Origin: Streptomyces sp. 130
GTDB lineage: Bacteria; Actinomycetota; Actinomycetes; Streptomycetales; Streptomycetaceae
NCBI RefSeq assembly: GCF_007096885.1
Contig: NZ_VJNO01000004.1
Coordinates: 62,001-126,000, forward strand
Reading direction: 5' to 3'
Length of the DNA: 64,000 nt
Position numbers and translations under genes: made by a program. A model generated the notes under the pieces. It was not told the origin of the DNA. It did no database searches and saw only the letters and a program-made list of their open reading frames with translations. Positions 54,906 to 62,628 of this stretch are shown here, in pieces (the stretch's first letter is position 1; each line of letters opens with the position of its first letter).

Positions 54906-55319
54906 ATGGCGATGGACAGGGGACTCGACTGGCTCCTGGATGATCTCACCAAGCGGGTGGCGCACATACGGCACGCCCTGGTGCTGTCGAACGACGGTCT
55001 GGTGACCGGCGCGAGCACCGGGCTCGCCCGTGAGGACGCCGAGCATCTGGCGGCCGTCTCTTCGGGACTGCACAGTCTGGCCCGTGGGTCGGGCCGGCAT
55101 TTCCGGGCCGGTAAGGCCCGGCAGACCATGGTGGAGTTCGACGAGGCACTGCTCTTCGTGACGGCGGCGGGGGAAGGCAGCTGTCTGTGCGTACTGAGTG
55201 AGGCGGAGTCGGACGTCGGGCAGGTGGCGTACGAAATGACGCTCCTGGTCAACCGGGTGGGACAGCACCTCGGTGTCGACTCACGGCAGGACGGGAGCGA
55301 GGGAGCCGACCGGCTCTGA
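54906..55319 (+). CDS. Roadblock/LC7-domain protein
   Basis: 137-aa roadblock protein of the type found in actinomycete conservons (CvnB-like), which bind or activate small GTPases. It has LTKRVAHIRHALVLSNDGLVTGAS and GSCLCVLSEAESDVGQVAYEMTLLVNRVG. ATG 54906 follows GGGGAGGAAAC. Here it is not in a conservon: no histidine kinase, DUF742 or GTPase gene sits next to it. Its neighbour is the DUF6397 protein at 55445. Confidence 0.9.
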   Translation: MAMDRGLDWLLDDLTKRVAHIRHALVLSNDGLVTGASTGLAREDAEHLAAVSSGLHSLARGSGRHFRAGKARQTMVEFDEALLFVTAAGEGSCLCVLSEAESDVGQVAYEMTLLVNRVGQHLGVDSRQDGSEGADRL

Positions 55320-55361
55320 CGCCCCGCCCGGCCCACTCCGGCCGCCGCCGGGTCCGTGAAG

Positions 55362-55370
55362 TTATCCACA
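55362..55370 (+). promoter_or_regulatory. Lone DnaA-box-like 9-mer
   Basis: TTATCCACA in the gap before the DUF6397 gene. It matches the E. coli DnaA box; Streptomyces prefers TTGTCCACA. A single copy is weak evidence of DnaA control. Confidence 0.3.
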
Positions 55371-55444
55371 GGCTCGGCGGCGGTTGGCTTTCACCGCCTA
55401 CTCTGGTTGCGGAGAGTAATCAAGATGTGCGGGGGAGTGACGTC

Positions 55445-56599
55445 ATGGTGACGATGAATCAGCTGCGGAACGGGGAGTCCGGGGCCGGACCGGGCCCCGG
55501 AGGGACGGCGGCGCCCGACACCGTGCGTGACACGGGCGGGTACGCGTTCGGTGCGGCCCGCGCCGCGACGGAGCTCGGCCTCAGGAGGAACGAACTCGAT
55601 CTGGCGATGTATCTGGGAGCGGTCCGGGCGAGCAGCGGGCCGGACGGCCGGCCCAGGATCGGCCAGGAGGAGATCGAGCGCCTGCGGGCCCAGGACGGGG
55701 CCTCCGGCGCGTTGCGCGACCGGGTGCGCACGGTGGGGACCGCCGAGGGGGCCCGGCTGCTGGGGATCAGCCCGGCCAGGTTCACCCGGCTCGCCCGGGC
55801 CGGGTGCCTGACACCCGTCGCCTTCTACCTCAACCGCTACCGGGCGGTGGTGTGGGTCTATCTCGCCCAGGAACTCGAAGCATCGGCTGCGCGGTCGCCG
55901 GAACTGCTGGTGGGCAACAGCCCGCCCTGGCTGCGCAGCCGGCTGGCGGCCGGGGCCGACTGGCGACCGCGCAACTGGCGCTCCCGCCGGACCGAGCGCC
56001 TGCTCGCCCTCACCGACGATCCGTGGGTGCGCGCGGCGGTCGTCGCCCAGGGGCTGGACCCGGTCCAGCTGGCGGAGGTGGTGGACGACCCCTACGAGCG
56101 GGCCCACCTCGCCCGGGTCAGGCCGGAGGCGGTGTTCGGGCGACGAGGATCGGTCGCCGGCCGCGAGGCGATGGCGCGGCTGATGTCCGCCGACGAGCCG
56201 GACGAGATCCTCTGGCGCCGGACCATCCTGGCCACGGAGCTGGACGCCGCCCGGCAGGCGCGGCCGGCGCCACGACCGGGGTCCGGGCCGGGAGGTGCGG
56301 CGGAGGGGGCGCCCGCCGCCCCGGCTGCCGTGGTGCGGCCCGGTGCGCCTGCCGGGGCGGCCGAACCCCGCATGCCGGCCGGGCCCGGACCCGAGGGTCC
56401 AGGACCGGTGGCCGCCCCGGCCGGGCGTGCCCGGCCCCAGGGCTCGCCGGGGCTGCTGGCCCGGCTGGCCGGGCTGAGGAGGCGTGCGGCCCGGGGGCTG
56501 GGGCTCCGCCGGCCGTGGCCGGGCGGGGCACCGAGGGCGGGGCGGCCCGGCGGGCGCCGGCGGGCCGGAGGCCGGACCGGTGCGGGGCGCCCCCGATAA
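55445..56599 (+). CDS. DUF6397-type protein with tandem HTH-like region
   Basis: 384 aa. The first 120 residues contain two helix-turn-helix-like units (GAARAATELGLRRNELDLAM and AEGARLLGISPARFTRLARAG), followed by a compact region to about 290 and a long Pro/Ala/Gly/Arg-rich basic tail (290-384). The overall pattern matches proteins I know as DUF6397, found in streptomycetes. Probably DNA-associated; no enzymatic motif. ATG 55445 is preceded by GGGGGAG at 7 bases. Confidence 0.8.
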   Translation: MVTMNQLRNGESGAGPGPGGTAAPDTVRDTGGYAFGAARAATELGLRRNELDLAMYLGAVRASSGPDGRPRIGQEEIERLRAQDGASGALRDRVRTVGTAEGARLLGISPARFTRLARAGCLTPVAFYLNRYRAVVWVYLAQELEASAARSPELLVGNSPPWLRSRLAAGADWRPRNWRSRRTERLLALTDDPWVRAAVVAQGLDPVQLAEVVDDPYERAHLARVRPEAVFGRRGSVAGREAMARLMSADEPDEILWRRTILATELDAARQARPAPRPGSGPGGAAEGAPAAPAAVVRPGAPAGAAEPRMPAGPGPEGPGPVAAPAGRARPQGSPGLLARLAGLRRRAARGLGLRRPWPGGAPRAGRPGGRRRAGGRTGAGRPR

Positions 56600-56639
56600 C
56601 CGCTGGTCGACGCGGGCCGGTTTGGGCATCCTGTGCGCC

Positions 56640-57128
56640 ATGCTGATCAGAGAAGCCACCACCGGGGACTGGCCCGCCATCTGGCCGTTCTTCCACGAAA
56701 TCGTCGCAGCCGGCGAGACCTTCACCTACCCCCTCGACCTCCAGGAGGCAGACGCCGCCGGGTGGTGGCTTCTTGAGCCGCCCAGCCGGACCGTGGTCGC
56801 GGTCGCCGACGACGGGACCGTCCTCGGCACGGCGAAGATGAACAAGAACCACATGGGCAACGGATCGCACATCGCCAGCGCCAGTTACATGGTCGACCCC
56901 CGGCACTCCGGGAAGGGCGTCGGACGCGCCCTGTGCGAGTACACCATCGACTGGGCGCGCACGGCCGGATACCGGGCCATGCAGTTCAACGCGGTGGTGG
57001 AGACCAACACCGCCGCGGTGAAGCTGTACAGATCGCTGGGCTTCGACATCCTGGGCACCCTGCCCGAAGGGTTCGACCACCCGGTCGAGGGCTTCGTGGG
57101 GCTCCACATCATGCACCGCCGCCTCTGA
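56640..57128 (+). CDS. GNAT-family N-acetyltransferase
   Basis: 162-aa cytosolic acetyltransferase with acetyl-CoA loop MVDPRHSGKGVGRALCEY (about 81-98) and C-terminal NTAAVKLYRSLGFDILG (motif B). Resembles phosphinothricin- or methionine-sulfone-type GNATs, but the acceptor is unknown. ATG 56640 has no ribosome site and follows the previous gene by 40 bp; a leaderless mRNA is possible. Confidence 0.88.
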   Translation: MLIREATTGDWPAIWPFFHEIVAAGETFTYPLDLQEADAAGWWLLEPPSRTVVAVADDGTVLGTAKMNKNHMGNGSHIASASYMVDPRHSGKGVGRALCEYTIDWARTAGYRAMQFNAVVETNTAAVKLYRSLGFDILGTLPEGFDHPVEGFVGLHIMHRRL

Positions 57129-57139
57129 GGGCCGGGCGA

Positions 57140-57162
57140 GGGGGCGGGGCGGGGCGCCGGGG
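57140..57162 (+). other. Putative G-quadruplex motif
   Basis: Four runs of four or more G with loops of 1, 1 and 4 bases (GGGGG-C-GGGG-C-GGGG-CGCC-GGGG), in the gap after the GNAT gene and 168 bp before the LAETG gene. Such motifs are common in GC-rich DNA; function untested. Confidence 0.5.
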
Positions 57163-57329
57163 CCGGCCGGCGGTCCCGGGCCCGTGTCCGGCATGCCCCA
57201 ACCGGCGTGCGTGCGGCGGCGGTTGTGACGCGGAAACCGCTGTGGGGCGGGTGCACACGGTGGGGCAGGGGCCAGTACTGTGCGCTGCACCGCCCATACG
57301 GGCGCGAAACATCTGCGGAGGAAATATCC

Positions 57330-57959
57330 ATGACCATACCCAGGAGACCGCGGCGCGCAGCGGGAACTCTCGTCGCCACCGCGGTGGTCGGCCTCTCCGG
57401 CGCGGTCCTCACCGCCGGTCCGGCCGCAGCTCACACCCCCACCTGGGCCGTGACCTGTGACGAAGTGAGCCTGCACCTCACTCAGTACAACCCCGGTGTC
57501 ACCAACGAGGTGACCGTCACCGTCGACGGCAAGGACCTGCTGCCGACGGAGAAGTTCGGCAAGGGCTTCGAGAAGAAGCTCACGCTGCCGGAGCACGACC
57601 AGCCGCTGAACGTGCGCCTGGTCGTCAAGGCCGGGGACGGTGACCAGTACTCGGAGGACGAGACCAAGCAGGCGCCGGTGTGCGAGGGCACCCCGCCGTC
57701 GAAGCCGACGCCGAGCCCGACCGAGTCCAAGGCGCCCGGGGCGCCGGCCACGGCGTCTCCCAGCCCGGCCGGCACGCCGAGCGAGTCCGCTTCGCCGTCC
57801 GCGCCCGCCGCGGCGACCCCGAGCCCCAGCTCGCCGGACCTGGCCGAGACCGGCTCCTCGTCCGCCACGCCGATCATCGGCGGTGCGGCGGTCGCCGTGC
57901 TGCTGGCCGGCGGCGGCATCATGTGGTCGGTGCGCAAGCGCCGCACCGCACAGCACTGA
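57330..57959 (+). CDS. Sortase-anchored surface protein (LAETG)
   Basis: 209-aa secreted protein. Signal peptide ends near residue 34 (PAAAH). A small domain (about 36-115) resembles the actinobacterial surface-protein fold (WAVTCDEVSLHLTQYNPG). A Pro/Ser/Thr-rich stalk follows, then sorting signal LAETG (171-175), a hydrophobic helix and basic tail RKRR. LAxTG motifs are used by class E sortases in Streptomyces, as for chaplins. ATG 57330 follows GGAGGAAA. Expected to be covalently attached to peptidoglycan. Confidence 0.9.
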   Translation: MTIPRRPRRAAGTLVATAVVGLSGAVLTAGPAAAHTPTWAVTCDEVSLHLTQYNPGVTNEVTVTVDGKDLLPTEKFGKGFEKKLTLPEHDQPLNVRLVVKAGDGDQYSEDETKQAPVCEGTPPSKPTPSPTESKAPGAPATASPSPAGTPSESASPSAPAAATPSPSSPDLAETGSSSATPIIGGAAVAVLLAGGGIMWSVRKRRTAQH

Positions 57960-58045
57960 CCTGAATCGCGCCGCCCGGACGCGTAGAGCGAAGGGGCGGC
58001 ACGGCCGAGGGGCGTACCGTCACGCGCGACGCGGCGGTGCGTCCC

Positions 58046-58645
58046 TCACCCTTGTGCGCGTCCCTCCGGCGGGCCGCCCCCGGGCGGCTTCGCGGGGTGC
58101 CGGCGCACCGGGGGCGTCGTGGGCGGCGCGGCCGGCCCGATCTCGCACCAGACCGCCTTGCCCTCGCCACGGGGCTCGATGCCCCATCGCGAGGCGACGG
58201 CGTCGAGCAGCAGCAGCGCCCGGCCCGACGTCGCGGTCTCGCCCGGTGACCGCCGGCGGGGCCACGCGCTGGAGCGGTCCTGCACCGAGAGCCGCACCCG
58301 GCGGACCGGCTCGGGCAGCACCTCCAGGGCCAGGACGGCCCCGCCCTCCGTGTGGAGCAGCACGTTCACCAGCAGCTCCCCGGTCACCAGCTCGGCGTCG
58401 TCGGCCAGTTCCGCCATGTCCCGGTCGGTCAGGGCCTGGCGCACGATGGTCCGCGCCTCGGACAGCCCTTCCGGGTCGGGCCTGGTGGATGTACTGGACG
58501 AGCTGCCGGCGCCCCGCAGGGCCTCGTCGGTCGCCGCCCCCAGACGCACGCGCTCCTCCGGCTCCAGCAGTTCCGCCAGGGACTCCGGGCGCGCGTCGAA
58601 CCCGGCCGGGTCCAGACCGAAGACCAGGAGGCCCGCCTCGTCCAT
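58046..58645 (-). CDS. ATP-binding (HATPase) protein, probable shrunken remnant of a SpoIIE phosphatase
   Basis: 199 aa from ATG 58645. The C-terminal half is an RsbW-like ATPase domain: N-box GELLVNVLLHT, VQDRSSAW and SGRALLLLD, where the usual GRGLLLLD glycine is Ala. The N-terminal 35 residues (DMDEAGLLVFGLDPAGFDARPE is preceded by an open SFDWDPDAWTL) look like the start of a phosphatase PAS domain, joined directly to the ATPase part as though about 500 residues were lost. The coding-like frame continues upstream to 58897 with no normal start, while a well-placed ATG near 58791 is in another frame and stops after 32 codons. Confidence 0.7.
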   Translation of the reverse strand: MDEAGLLVFGLDPAGFDARPESLAELLEPEERVRLGAATDEALRGAGSSSSTSTRPDPEGLSEARTIVRQALTDRDMAELADDAELVTGELLVNVLLHTEGGAVLALEVLPEPVRRVRLSVQDRSSAWPRRRSPGETATSGRALLLLDAVASRWGIEPRGEGKAVWCEIGPAAPPTTPPVRRHPAKPPGGGPPEGRAQG

Positions 58646-58897
58646 GTCCAGGGTCCAGGCATCGGGGTCCCAGTCGAAGCTGCCCGTCCGGTTCAGGGCG
58701 AGCCGCTCCGCCGTACCGGTCTCGCCGGGCGTCCCGCCCTCCGGCCGTTCGGGGGGCCGGGAACGACCGGCGGCCGGTTCTGATCGGTCATTCCAGCTCC
58801 GAGGATCGTCCGGCGGGTCCGCCGTACGGCGTGCCTCAATTGTCCGGCCGGTCCGGCACGCCTGCCACAGCGGAAACCACCCCGCGCCGCCCGCCCC
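58646..58897 (-). pseudogene. Open, start-less 5' extension of the HATPase remnant
   Basis: Same frame as the gene at 58645 with plausible coding content (WNDRSEPAAG, ERLALNRTGSFDWD) but no ATG, GTG or TTG. The ATG with a good site (GGAG, 5 bases) near 58791 is shifted by one frame. Consistent with an inactivating frameshift. Confidence 0.5.
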
Positions 58898-58980
58898 TCA
58901 GGGGCCCGCGCACAATGGCAGCGAAAGAGCCTCCCCCGACGGGCGGACGGCACGGCACCCGGGCTGAGCGGAGCGCACCC

Positions 58981-60051
58981 ATGAACCACGAGGACCCCGT
59001 CCTGCTGCACACCGAAGGACGCGTCCGCCACCTCACGCTCAACCGGCCCCGCGCCCTGAACGCGCTCAACCACGCCATGGTGCGGCTCCTGCACGACGCG
59101 CTCGACGCGGCCGTGAACGACGAGGCGGTCGTCGCCGTGCTGCTCACCGGCGCGGGGGAGCGCGGCCTGTGCGCGGGCGGTGACATCCGTGCCGTGCGTG
59201 ACGACGCCCTGGCCAAAGGCAGCGCCTCGCTCGACTTCTGGCGGGACGAGTACCGGCTCAACGCACGGATCGCCCGCTTCCCCAAGCCGTACGTCGCCCT
59301 CATGGACGGCATCGTGATGGGCGGCGGCGTCGGAGTCTCGGCCCATGGCTCCGTCCGGATCGTGACGGAGCGCTCCCGCATCGCCATGCCGGAGACCGGG
59401 ATCGGGTTCGTCCCGGACGTCGGCGGAACGTACCTGCTGGGCGCCGCCCCCGGCGAACTCGGTACGCATCTCGCGCTCACCGGTGAGGCGGTCGGCGCGG
59501 CCGACGCGCTGCTCTGCGGACTGGCCGACCACTTCGTGCCGGCCGAGGGGCTCGCCGCCCTCGTCGCCGCCCTCGCCGACTGCCCGACCCCCGAGGCCGT
59601 CACCGCGACCGTCGCGGATCACGCCCGCCCCGCCCCCGGCGGCGAGCTCGCCGCGCACCGCGACTGGATCGACTCCTGCTACGCGGCTGACACGGTCGAG
59701 GAGATCACCGACCGCCTCGCCGGCCACGGTGACCCGGCCGCCAAGCAGGCCGCGGCGACGATCCTGGCCAAGGCGCCCACCTCGCTCAAGGTGACGCTCG
59801 AAGCCGTGCGCCGGGCGCGGCGCCTCGACGGGCTCGAAGCGGTCCTCGACCAGGAGTACCGCGTGTCGACCGTCGCCTTCGCCGGACCCGACCTGGTGGA
59901 GGGCGTCCGCGCCCAGATCGTCGACAAGGACCGCGATCCCCGGTGGCGGCCGGCCGAGCTCGCGCAGGTCACCGACGAGGAGGTGGCCCGCCACTTCGCG
60001 CCCCTCGGCGACCGCGAACTCGGCCTCGCACCCCTCCCGCAGGCGGGCTGA
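58981..60051 (+). CDS. 3-Hydroxyisobutyryl-CoA hydrolase-like crotonase
   Basis: 356-aa crotonase-fold enzyme. Length and features (MPETGIGFVPDVGGTYLLG with catalytic Glu/Asp, a C-terminal extension RARRLDGLEAVLDQEYRVS) match 3-hydroxyisobutyryl-CoA hydrolases of valine breakdown rather than plain enoyl-CoA hydratases (about 260 aa). Oxyanion glycines in LCAGGDI and GIVMGGGVG. ATG 58981 sits at the end of GGGCTGAGCGGAGCGCACCC; GGAG is upstream. A terminator follows. Confidence 0.9.
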   Translation: MNHEDPVLLHTEGRVRHLTLNRPRALNALNHAMVRLLHDALDAAVNDEAVVAVLLTGAGERGLCAGGDIRAVRDDALAKGSASLDFWRDEYRLNARIARFPKPYVALMDGIVMGGGVGVSAHGSVRIVTERSRIAMPETGIGFVPDVGGTYLLGAAPGELGTHLALTGEAVGAADALLCGLADHFVPAEGLAALVAALADCPTPEAVTATVADHARPAPGGELAAHRDWIDSCYAADTVEEITDRLAGHGDPAAKQAAATILAKAPTSLKVTLEAVRRARRLDGLEAVLDQEYRVSTVAFAGPDLVEGVRAQIVDKDRDPRWRPAELAQVTDEEVARHFAPLGDRELGLAPLPQAG

Positions 60052-60062
60052 GGCACCATCGG

Positions 60063-60085
60063 CCGGTGCGCCCCCGGCGCACCGG
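60063..60085. terminator. Bidirectional terminator after the crotonase
   Basis: Perfect 10-bp stem (60063-60072 with 60076-60085) and 3-base loop between convergent stops. Confidence 0.72.
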
Positions 60086-60122
60086 TGGCCGCTGCCCGTC
60101 GGATCAGTGGCCGCTGCCCGTC
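60085..60122. repeat. Two direct 16-bp repeats spanning the 60104 stop codon
   Basis: Identical GTGGCCGCTGCCCGTC at 60085-60100 and 60107-60122, period 22. The second copy holds the last codons of the gene at 60104; the first lies just past the stop. Likely a small local duplication. Confidence 0.7.
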
Positions 60123-60331
60123 AGACTCGGCCGCAGCGCACCGACCAGCTCGAAGAACCGCGTCTCGTTCCCGGCGAAGCCCGCGCGCCGGAGGGCCCCG
60201 TCGGCCTCCTCCATCGGCGAGGTGAGCAACGGCAGGTACAACGGGCCGTCCTCCGGGTCGGAGAGGGCCGCCCGGGTGGCCTCCAGTAAACGGACATACG
60301 CCTGCGCCGCCGCGAGTTCGTCCTTGCGCAT
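60104..60331 (-). CDS. Small hypothetical protein (75 aa)
   Basis: Helical, charged protein (LAAAQAYVRLLEATRAALSDPE and EEADGALRRAGF) starting at ATG 60331 with GGAG 8 bases upstream. Looks like a conserved streptomycete small protein. Not a recognised toxin or antitoxin. Function unknown. Confidence 0.72.
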   Translation of the reverse strand: MRKDELAAAQAYVRLLEATRAALSDPEDGPLYLPLLTSPMEEADGALRRAGFAGNETRFFELVGALRPSLTGSGH

Positions 60332-60420
60332 CTCAGCATCTCCAGGTCAGAGGTGTCGGACCCCACCAGCATCCCCCATGGGTCCGACAACGGCGGCCGG
60401 CGAGCTGCACGGCACGGCGA

Positions 60421-60906
60421 CTATCGGCCGTCCGGCCGACCCGTCGGCGGCTCGACCTCCAGGAAGCGGCGACCGCGCGGCCCCCGGTACAGCAGCGCGG
60501 TCCAGCCCGACTCCCGCAACGCCGCCGCACACCTGGGCAGCTCGCCGGCCTCCTCGTACGCCGCCCCGCTCCCGGCCGGCCCCAGCCACTCCACCCGCAC
60601 GGTGCCCGGCGACGCCCCCGCAGTCACCCGGTAACCCTTCTCCGTACGCTCCCCTGACGGGCCGACGGCCGATGCGGGCAGCCCCGCGGCCTCCAGCGCC
60701 AGGGCCACGGCCCGTACCGGACGATGCAGCTCCCAGGGCGCGGGCACCGACTCCGGGCGGGCCGGGCCGCTGTTCGTCAGCCGTCTGATCTGCAGCAGCC
60801 CCGCGAACGCCGACCGCACCGAAGCCGCGCGCGCCTCCGCGTCACCGGGGACCGGCGGGCCGTCCCCGGTCGCCGGTTCGAACCCGCCCTCCTCCTCGCC
60901 GCCCAT
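60421..60906 (-). CDS. Hypothetical protein (161 aa)
   Basis: ATG 60906 follows GGAGG at 8 bases. N-terminal part acidic and low complexity; the remainder (PWELHRPVRAVALALEAAGLP, GTVRVEWLGPAG, CAAALRESGWTALLYRGPRG) looks folded. It resembles streptomycete proteins with no assigned family. Divergent from the pentapeptide protein at 61044. Confidence 0.72.
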   Translation of the reverse strand: MGGEEEGGFEPATGDGPPVPGDAEARAASVRSAFAGLLQIRRLTNSGPARPESVPAPWELHRPVRAVALALEAAGLPASAVGPSGERTEKGYRVTAGASPGTVRVEWLGPAGSGAAYEEAGELPRCAAALRESGWTALLYRGPRGRRFLEVEPPTGRPDGR

Positions 60907-61043
60907 CCGCGCTCCCTCCGTTCCCTCGCCGTACCACCACTTCCGCCAGTGTGCGCCGCCCCACCGACAACGGCGGACCGTACGTGCAGCCGATAGGCTG
61001 CGGTGCCGCTCTCGAACACCGCGCCCCGAAGGACCCACCCACC

Positions 61044-61898
61044 GTGCCCGACACCGACCGGCCCTCCGGCACCGCCCGCCAGGACGGAGACAGCCGTGAC
61101 AGCCTGCGTGCCGACTGCGGCAGCTGCTTCGCCCTGTGCTGCGTCGCGCTGACGCTCACGCGCTCCGCCGACTTCGCCGTCAACAAGGCGGCCGGCACAC
61201 CGTGCCACAACCTCCGCGACGACTTCCGCTGCGGCGTCCACGCCCGGCTGCGCACCGAGGGCTTCCCCGGCTGCACCGTCTACGACTGCTTCGGGGCCGG
61301 TCAGAAGGTGTCGGTGGACATCTTCGGCGGCCGGGACTGGCGCGGCGATCCGAAGACCGCACAGCGGATGTTCAAAGTCTTCCCGGTCGTCCGGCAACTC
61401 CACGAGCTGCTCTGGTATCTGACGGAGGCGGCCACCCTCGGCCCCGCCCGGTCCCTGCGCGGCGAGATCCGGCGCACCCTCGAAGCCACCGAGGCCCTGA
61501 CCCGGCTCGACGCCGACGCCCTGGCCGAGCTCGACGTGGCCGCCCACCGGAGCGAGGTCGCCGTGCTCCTCGGACGCGTGAGCGCACTCGTGCGGGCCAC
61601 GGCCCCGGGCCGCAAGAAGCGCGGGCACCGAGGCGCCGACCTCATGGGCGCCCGGCTCAGAAGGGCGGACCTGCGGGGTGCCGATCTGCGCGGCGCCTAC
61701 CTCATCGCGGCGGACCTCGGCGGCGCCGACCTGCGCCTCGCGGACCTCATCGGCGCGGACTTCCGGGACGCGGACCTCTCGGGCGCCGACCTGACCGGGG
61801 CGCTGTTCCTGACGCAGGCGCAGGTGAACGCCGCCCGGGGGAGCGGCACCACCCGGCTCCCGTCGTCGCTGACCCGCCCCGCGCACTGGGCGGCGTGA
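61044..61898 (+). CDS. Cys-rich N-terminal domain fused to pentapeptide repeats
   Basis: 284 aa from GTG 61044. The first 85 residues hold eight cysteines (25, 28, 32, 33, 54, 63, 77, 82) in a CX2CX3CC...C...C...C...C pattern like YkgJ/zinc- or iron-chelating domains. A helical middle (about 95-190) is followed by about eleven pentapeptide repeats (A[DN]LXX pattern, RADLRGADLRGAYL) forming a right-handed beta-helix, and a short tail. Pentapeptide helices can mimic DNA; the metal domain could anchor or sense redox. Spacing AAGGA is 12 bases before the start. Confidence 0.85.
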   Translation: MPDTDRPSGTARQDGDSRDSLRADCGSCFALCCVALTLTRSADFAVNKAAGTPCHNLRDDFRCGVHARLRTEGFPGCTVYDCFGAGQKVSVDIFGGRDWRGDPKTAQRMFKVFPVVRQLHELLWYLTEAATLGPARSLRGEIRRTLEATEALTRLDADALAELDVAAHRSEVAVLLGRVSALVRATAPGRKKRGHRGADLMGARLRRADLRGADLRGAYLIAADLGGADLRLADLIGADFRDADLSGADLTGALFLTQAQVNAARGSGTTRLPSSLTRPAHWAA

Positions 61899-61902
61899 CC
61901 CG

Positions 61903-62409
61903 TCAGGCGTCCGGGGACTCCAGCGCCGCCTTGAGGCGTTCGAGCGTGGTGCGGATGTTGCGGCGCTGGAACACGGCGAAGGTGTGCCCCCGGGTGGCGA
62001 CCCGGTCGAAGGCGTTGGCCACGACGTCCGGCCAGGCGCGGCGGTCGTCGGTCCAGGTCTCCGTGACCCGGGTACCGCCCGCCACCGCCTCGAAACGGTA
62101 GTCCCAGGTGGCGATCGGCCCGCGCAGCAACGGCCGCCGCACACCGATCGCGTGGACCCGGAACGCGAACCGCCGGCCCGGATCGGCCGCCGTCACCGTG
62201 CACCGCGTCGTCCAGCTCACCGGCCCCCGCCTGTTGCGGCCGTCGAAGACCATGCCGACGTAGGCCTCCCGGCGCTCCCCCCGTACCCGGGCGCCCAGGT
62301 TCTCCGGGCTCCAGCGGCCCATCGCCGTGGGGTCGCTCAGCCGGGCGTACACCTCCAGCGGTCCGGTGTGCACGACGATGCTGTCCGACACGGACATGGT
62401 GCGGGGCAT
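61903..62409 (-). CDS. SRPBCC (polyketide cyclase/dehydrase-like) family protein
   Basis: 168-aa START/SRPBCC-fold protein with an SIVVHTGPLEVYARLSDPTAMGRW start and GTRVTETWTDDRRAW end of the beta-sheet. These bind hydrophobic ligands; many streptomycete copies have no known role. ATG 62409 follows CGGAGTG. Divergent from the radical SAM gene; a TetR-type site lies in the 219-bp gap. Confidence 0.85.
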   Translation of the reverse strand: MPRTMSVSDSIVVHTGPLEVYARLSDPTAMGRWSPENLGARVRGERREAYVGMVFDGRNRRGPVSWTTRCTVTAADPGRRFAFRVHAIGVRRPLLRGPIATWDYRFEAVAGGTRVTETWTDDRRAWPDVVANAFDRVATRGHTFAVFQRRNIRTTLERLKAALESPDA

Positions 62410-62492
62410 GGAGCACTCCGTTCAGCGGCCGGCCGCGGTCACCACCGGGCGTCGGTCCGGCCGCACGGCCGACGGGCTCCCGCCCGCACACC

Positions 62493-62510
62493 TTACTGAC
62501 TGGTCACATA
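62493..62510. promoter_or_regulatory. TetR-like operator half and GGATGCG/CGCATCC inverted repeat
   Basis: TTACTGACTGGTCACATA (62493-62510) contains TGAC-TG-GTCA, the core of many TetR operators. It directly abuts a 7-bp inverted repeat at 62511-62517 and 62532-62538. A third CGCATCC copy follows near 62588. Lies in the gap between the SRPBCC and radical SAM genes. Confidence 0.5.
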
Positions 62511-62628
62511 GGATGCGGCAGCGGGGAGTGACGCATCCGGCAGCGGGGACGAGAACGACCCGCGGCCGTGGTTCGTTGCACAGACGTCGCATCCGGAACA
62601 CGCCGACGACCGACCGAGGAGCCCGCAC

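Noticed and set aside
54906..55319. A conservon (cvn operon)
   Set aside because: The roadblock gene lacks the histidine kinase, DUF742 and GTPase genes on either side.
55362..55370. Replication origin signal (DnaA box)
   Set aside because: Only one box and no dnaA, dnaN or AT-rich cluster nearby.
58693..59994. Long minus-strand frame opposite the crotonase
   Set aside because: Antisense shadow. Only its last 32 codons have a good ATG context and are discussed as a possible frameshifted start of the HATPase remnant.
60104..60906. Toxin-antitoxin pair of two small minus-strand genes
   Set aside because: Spacing is 89 bp, no overlap, and neither protein resembles a known toxin or antitoxin.
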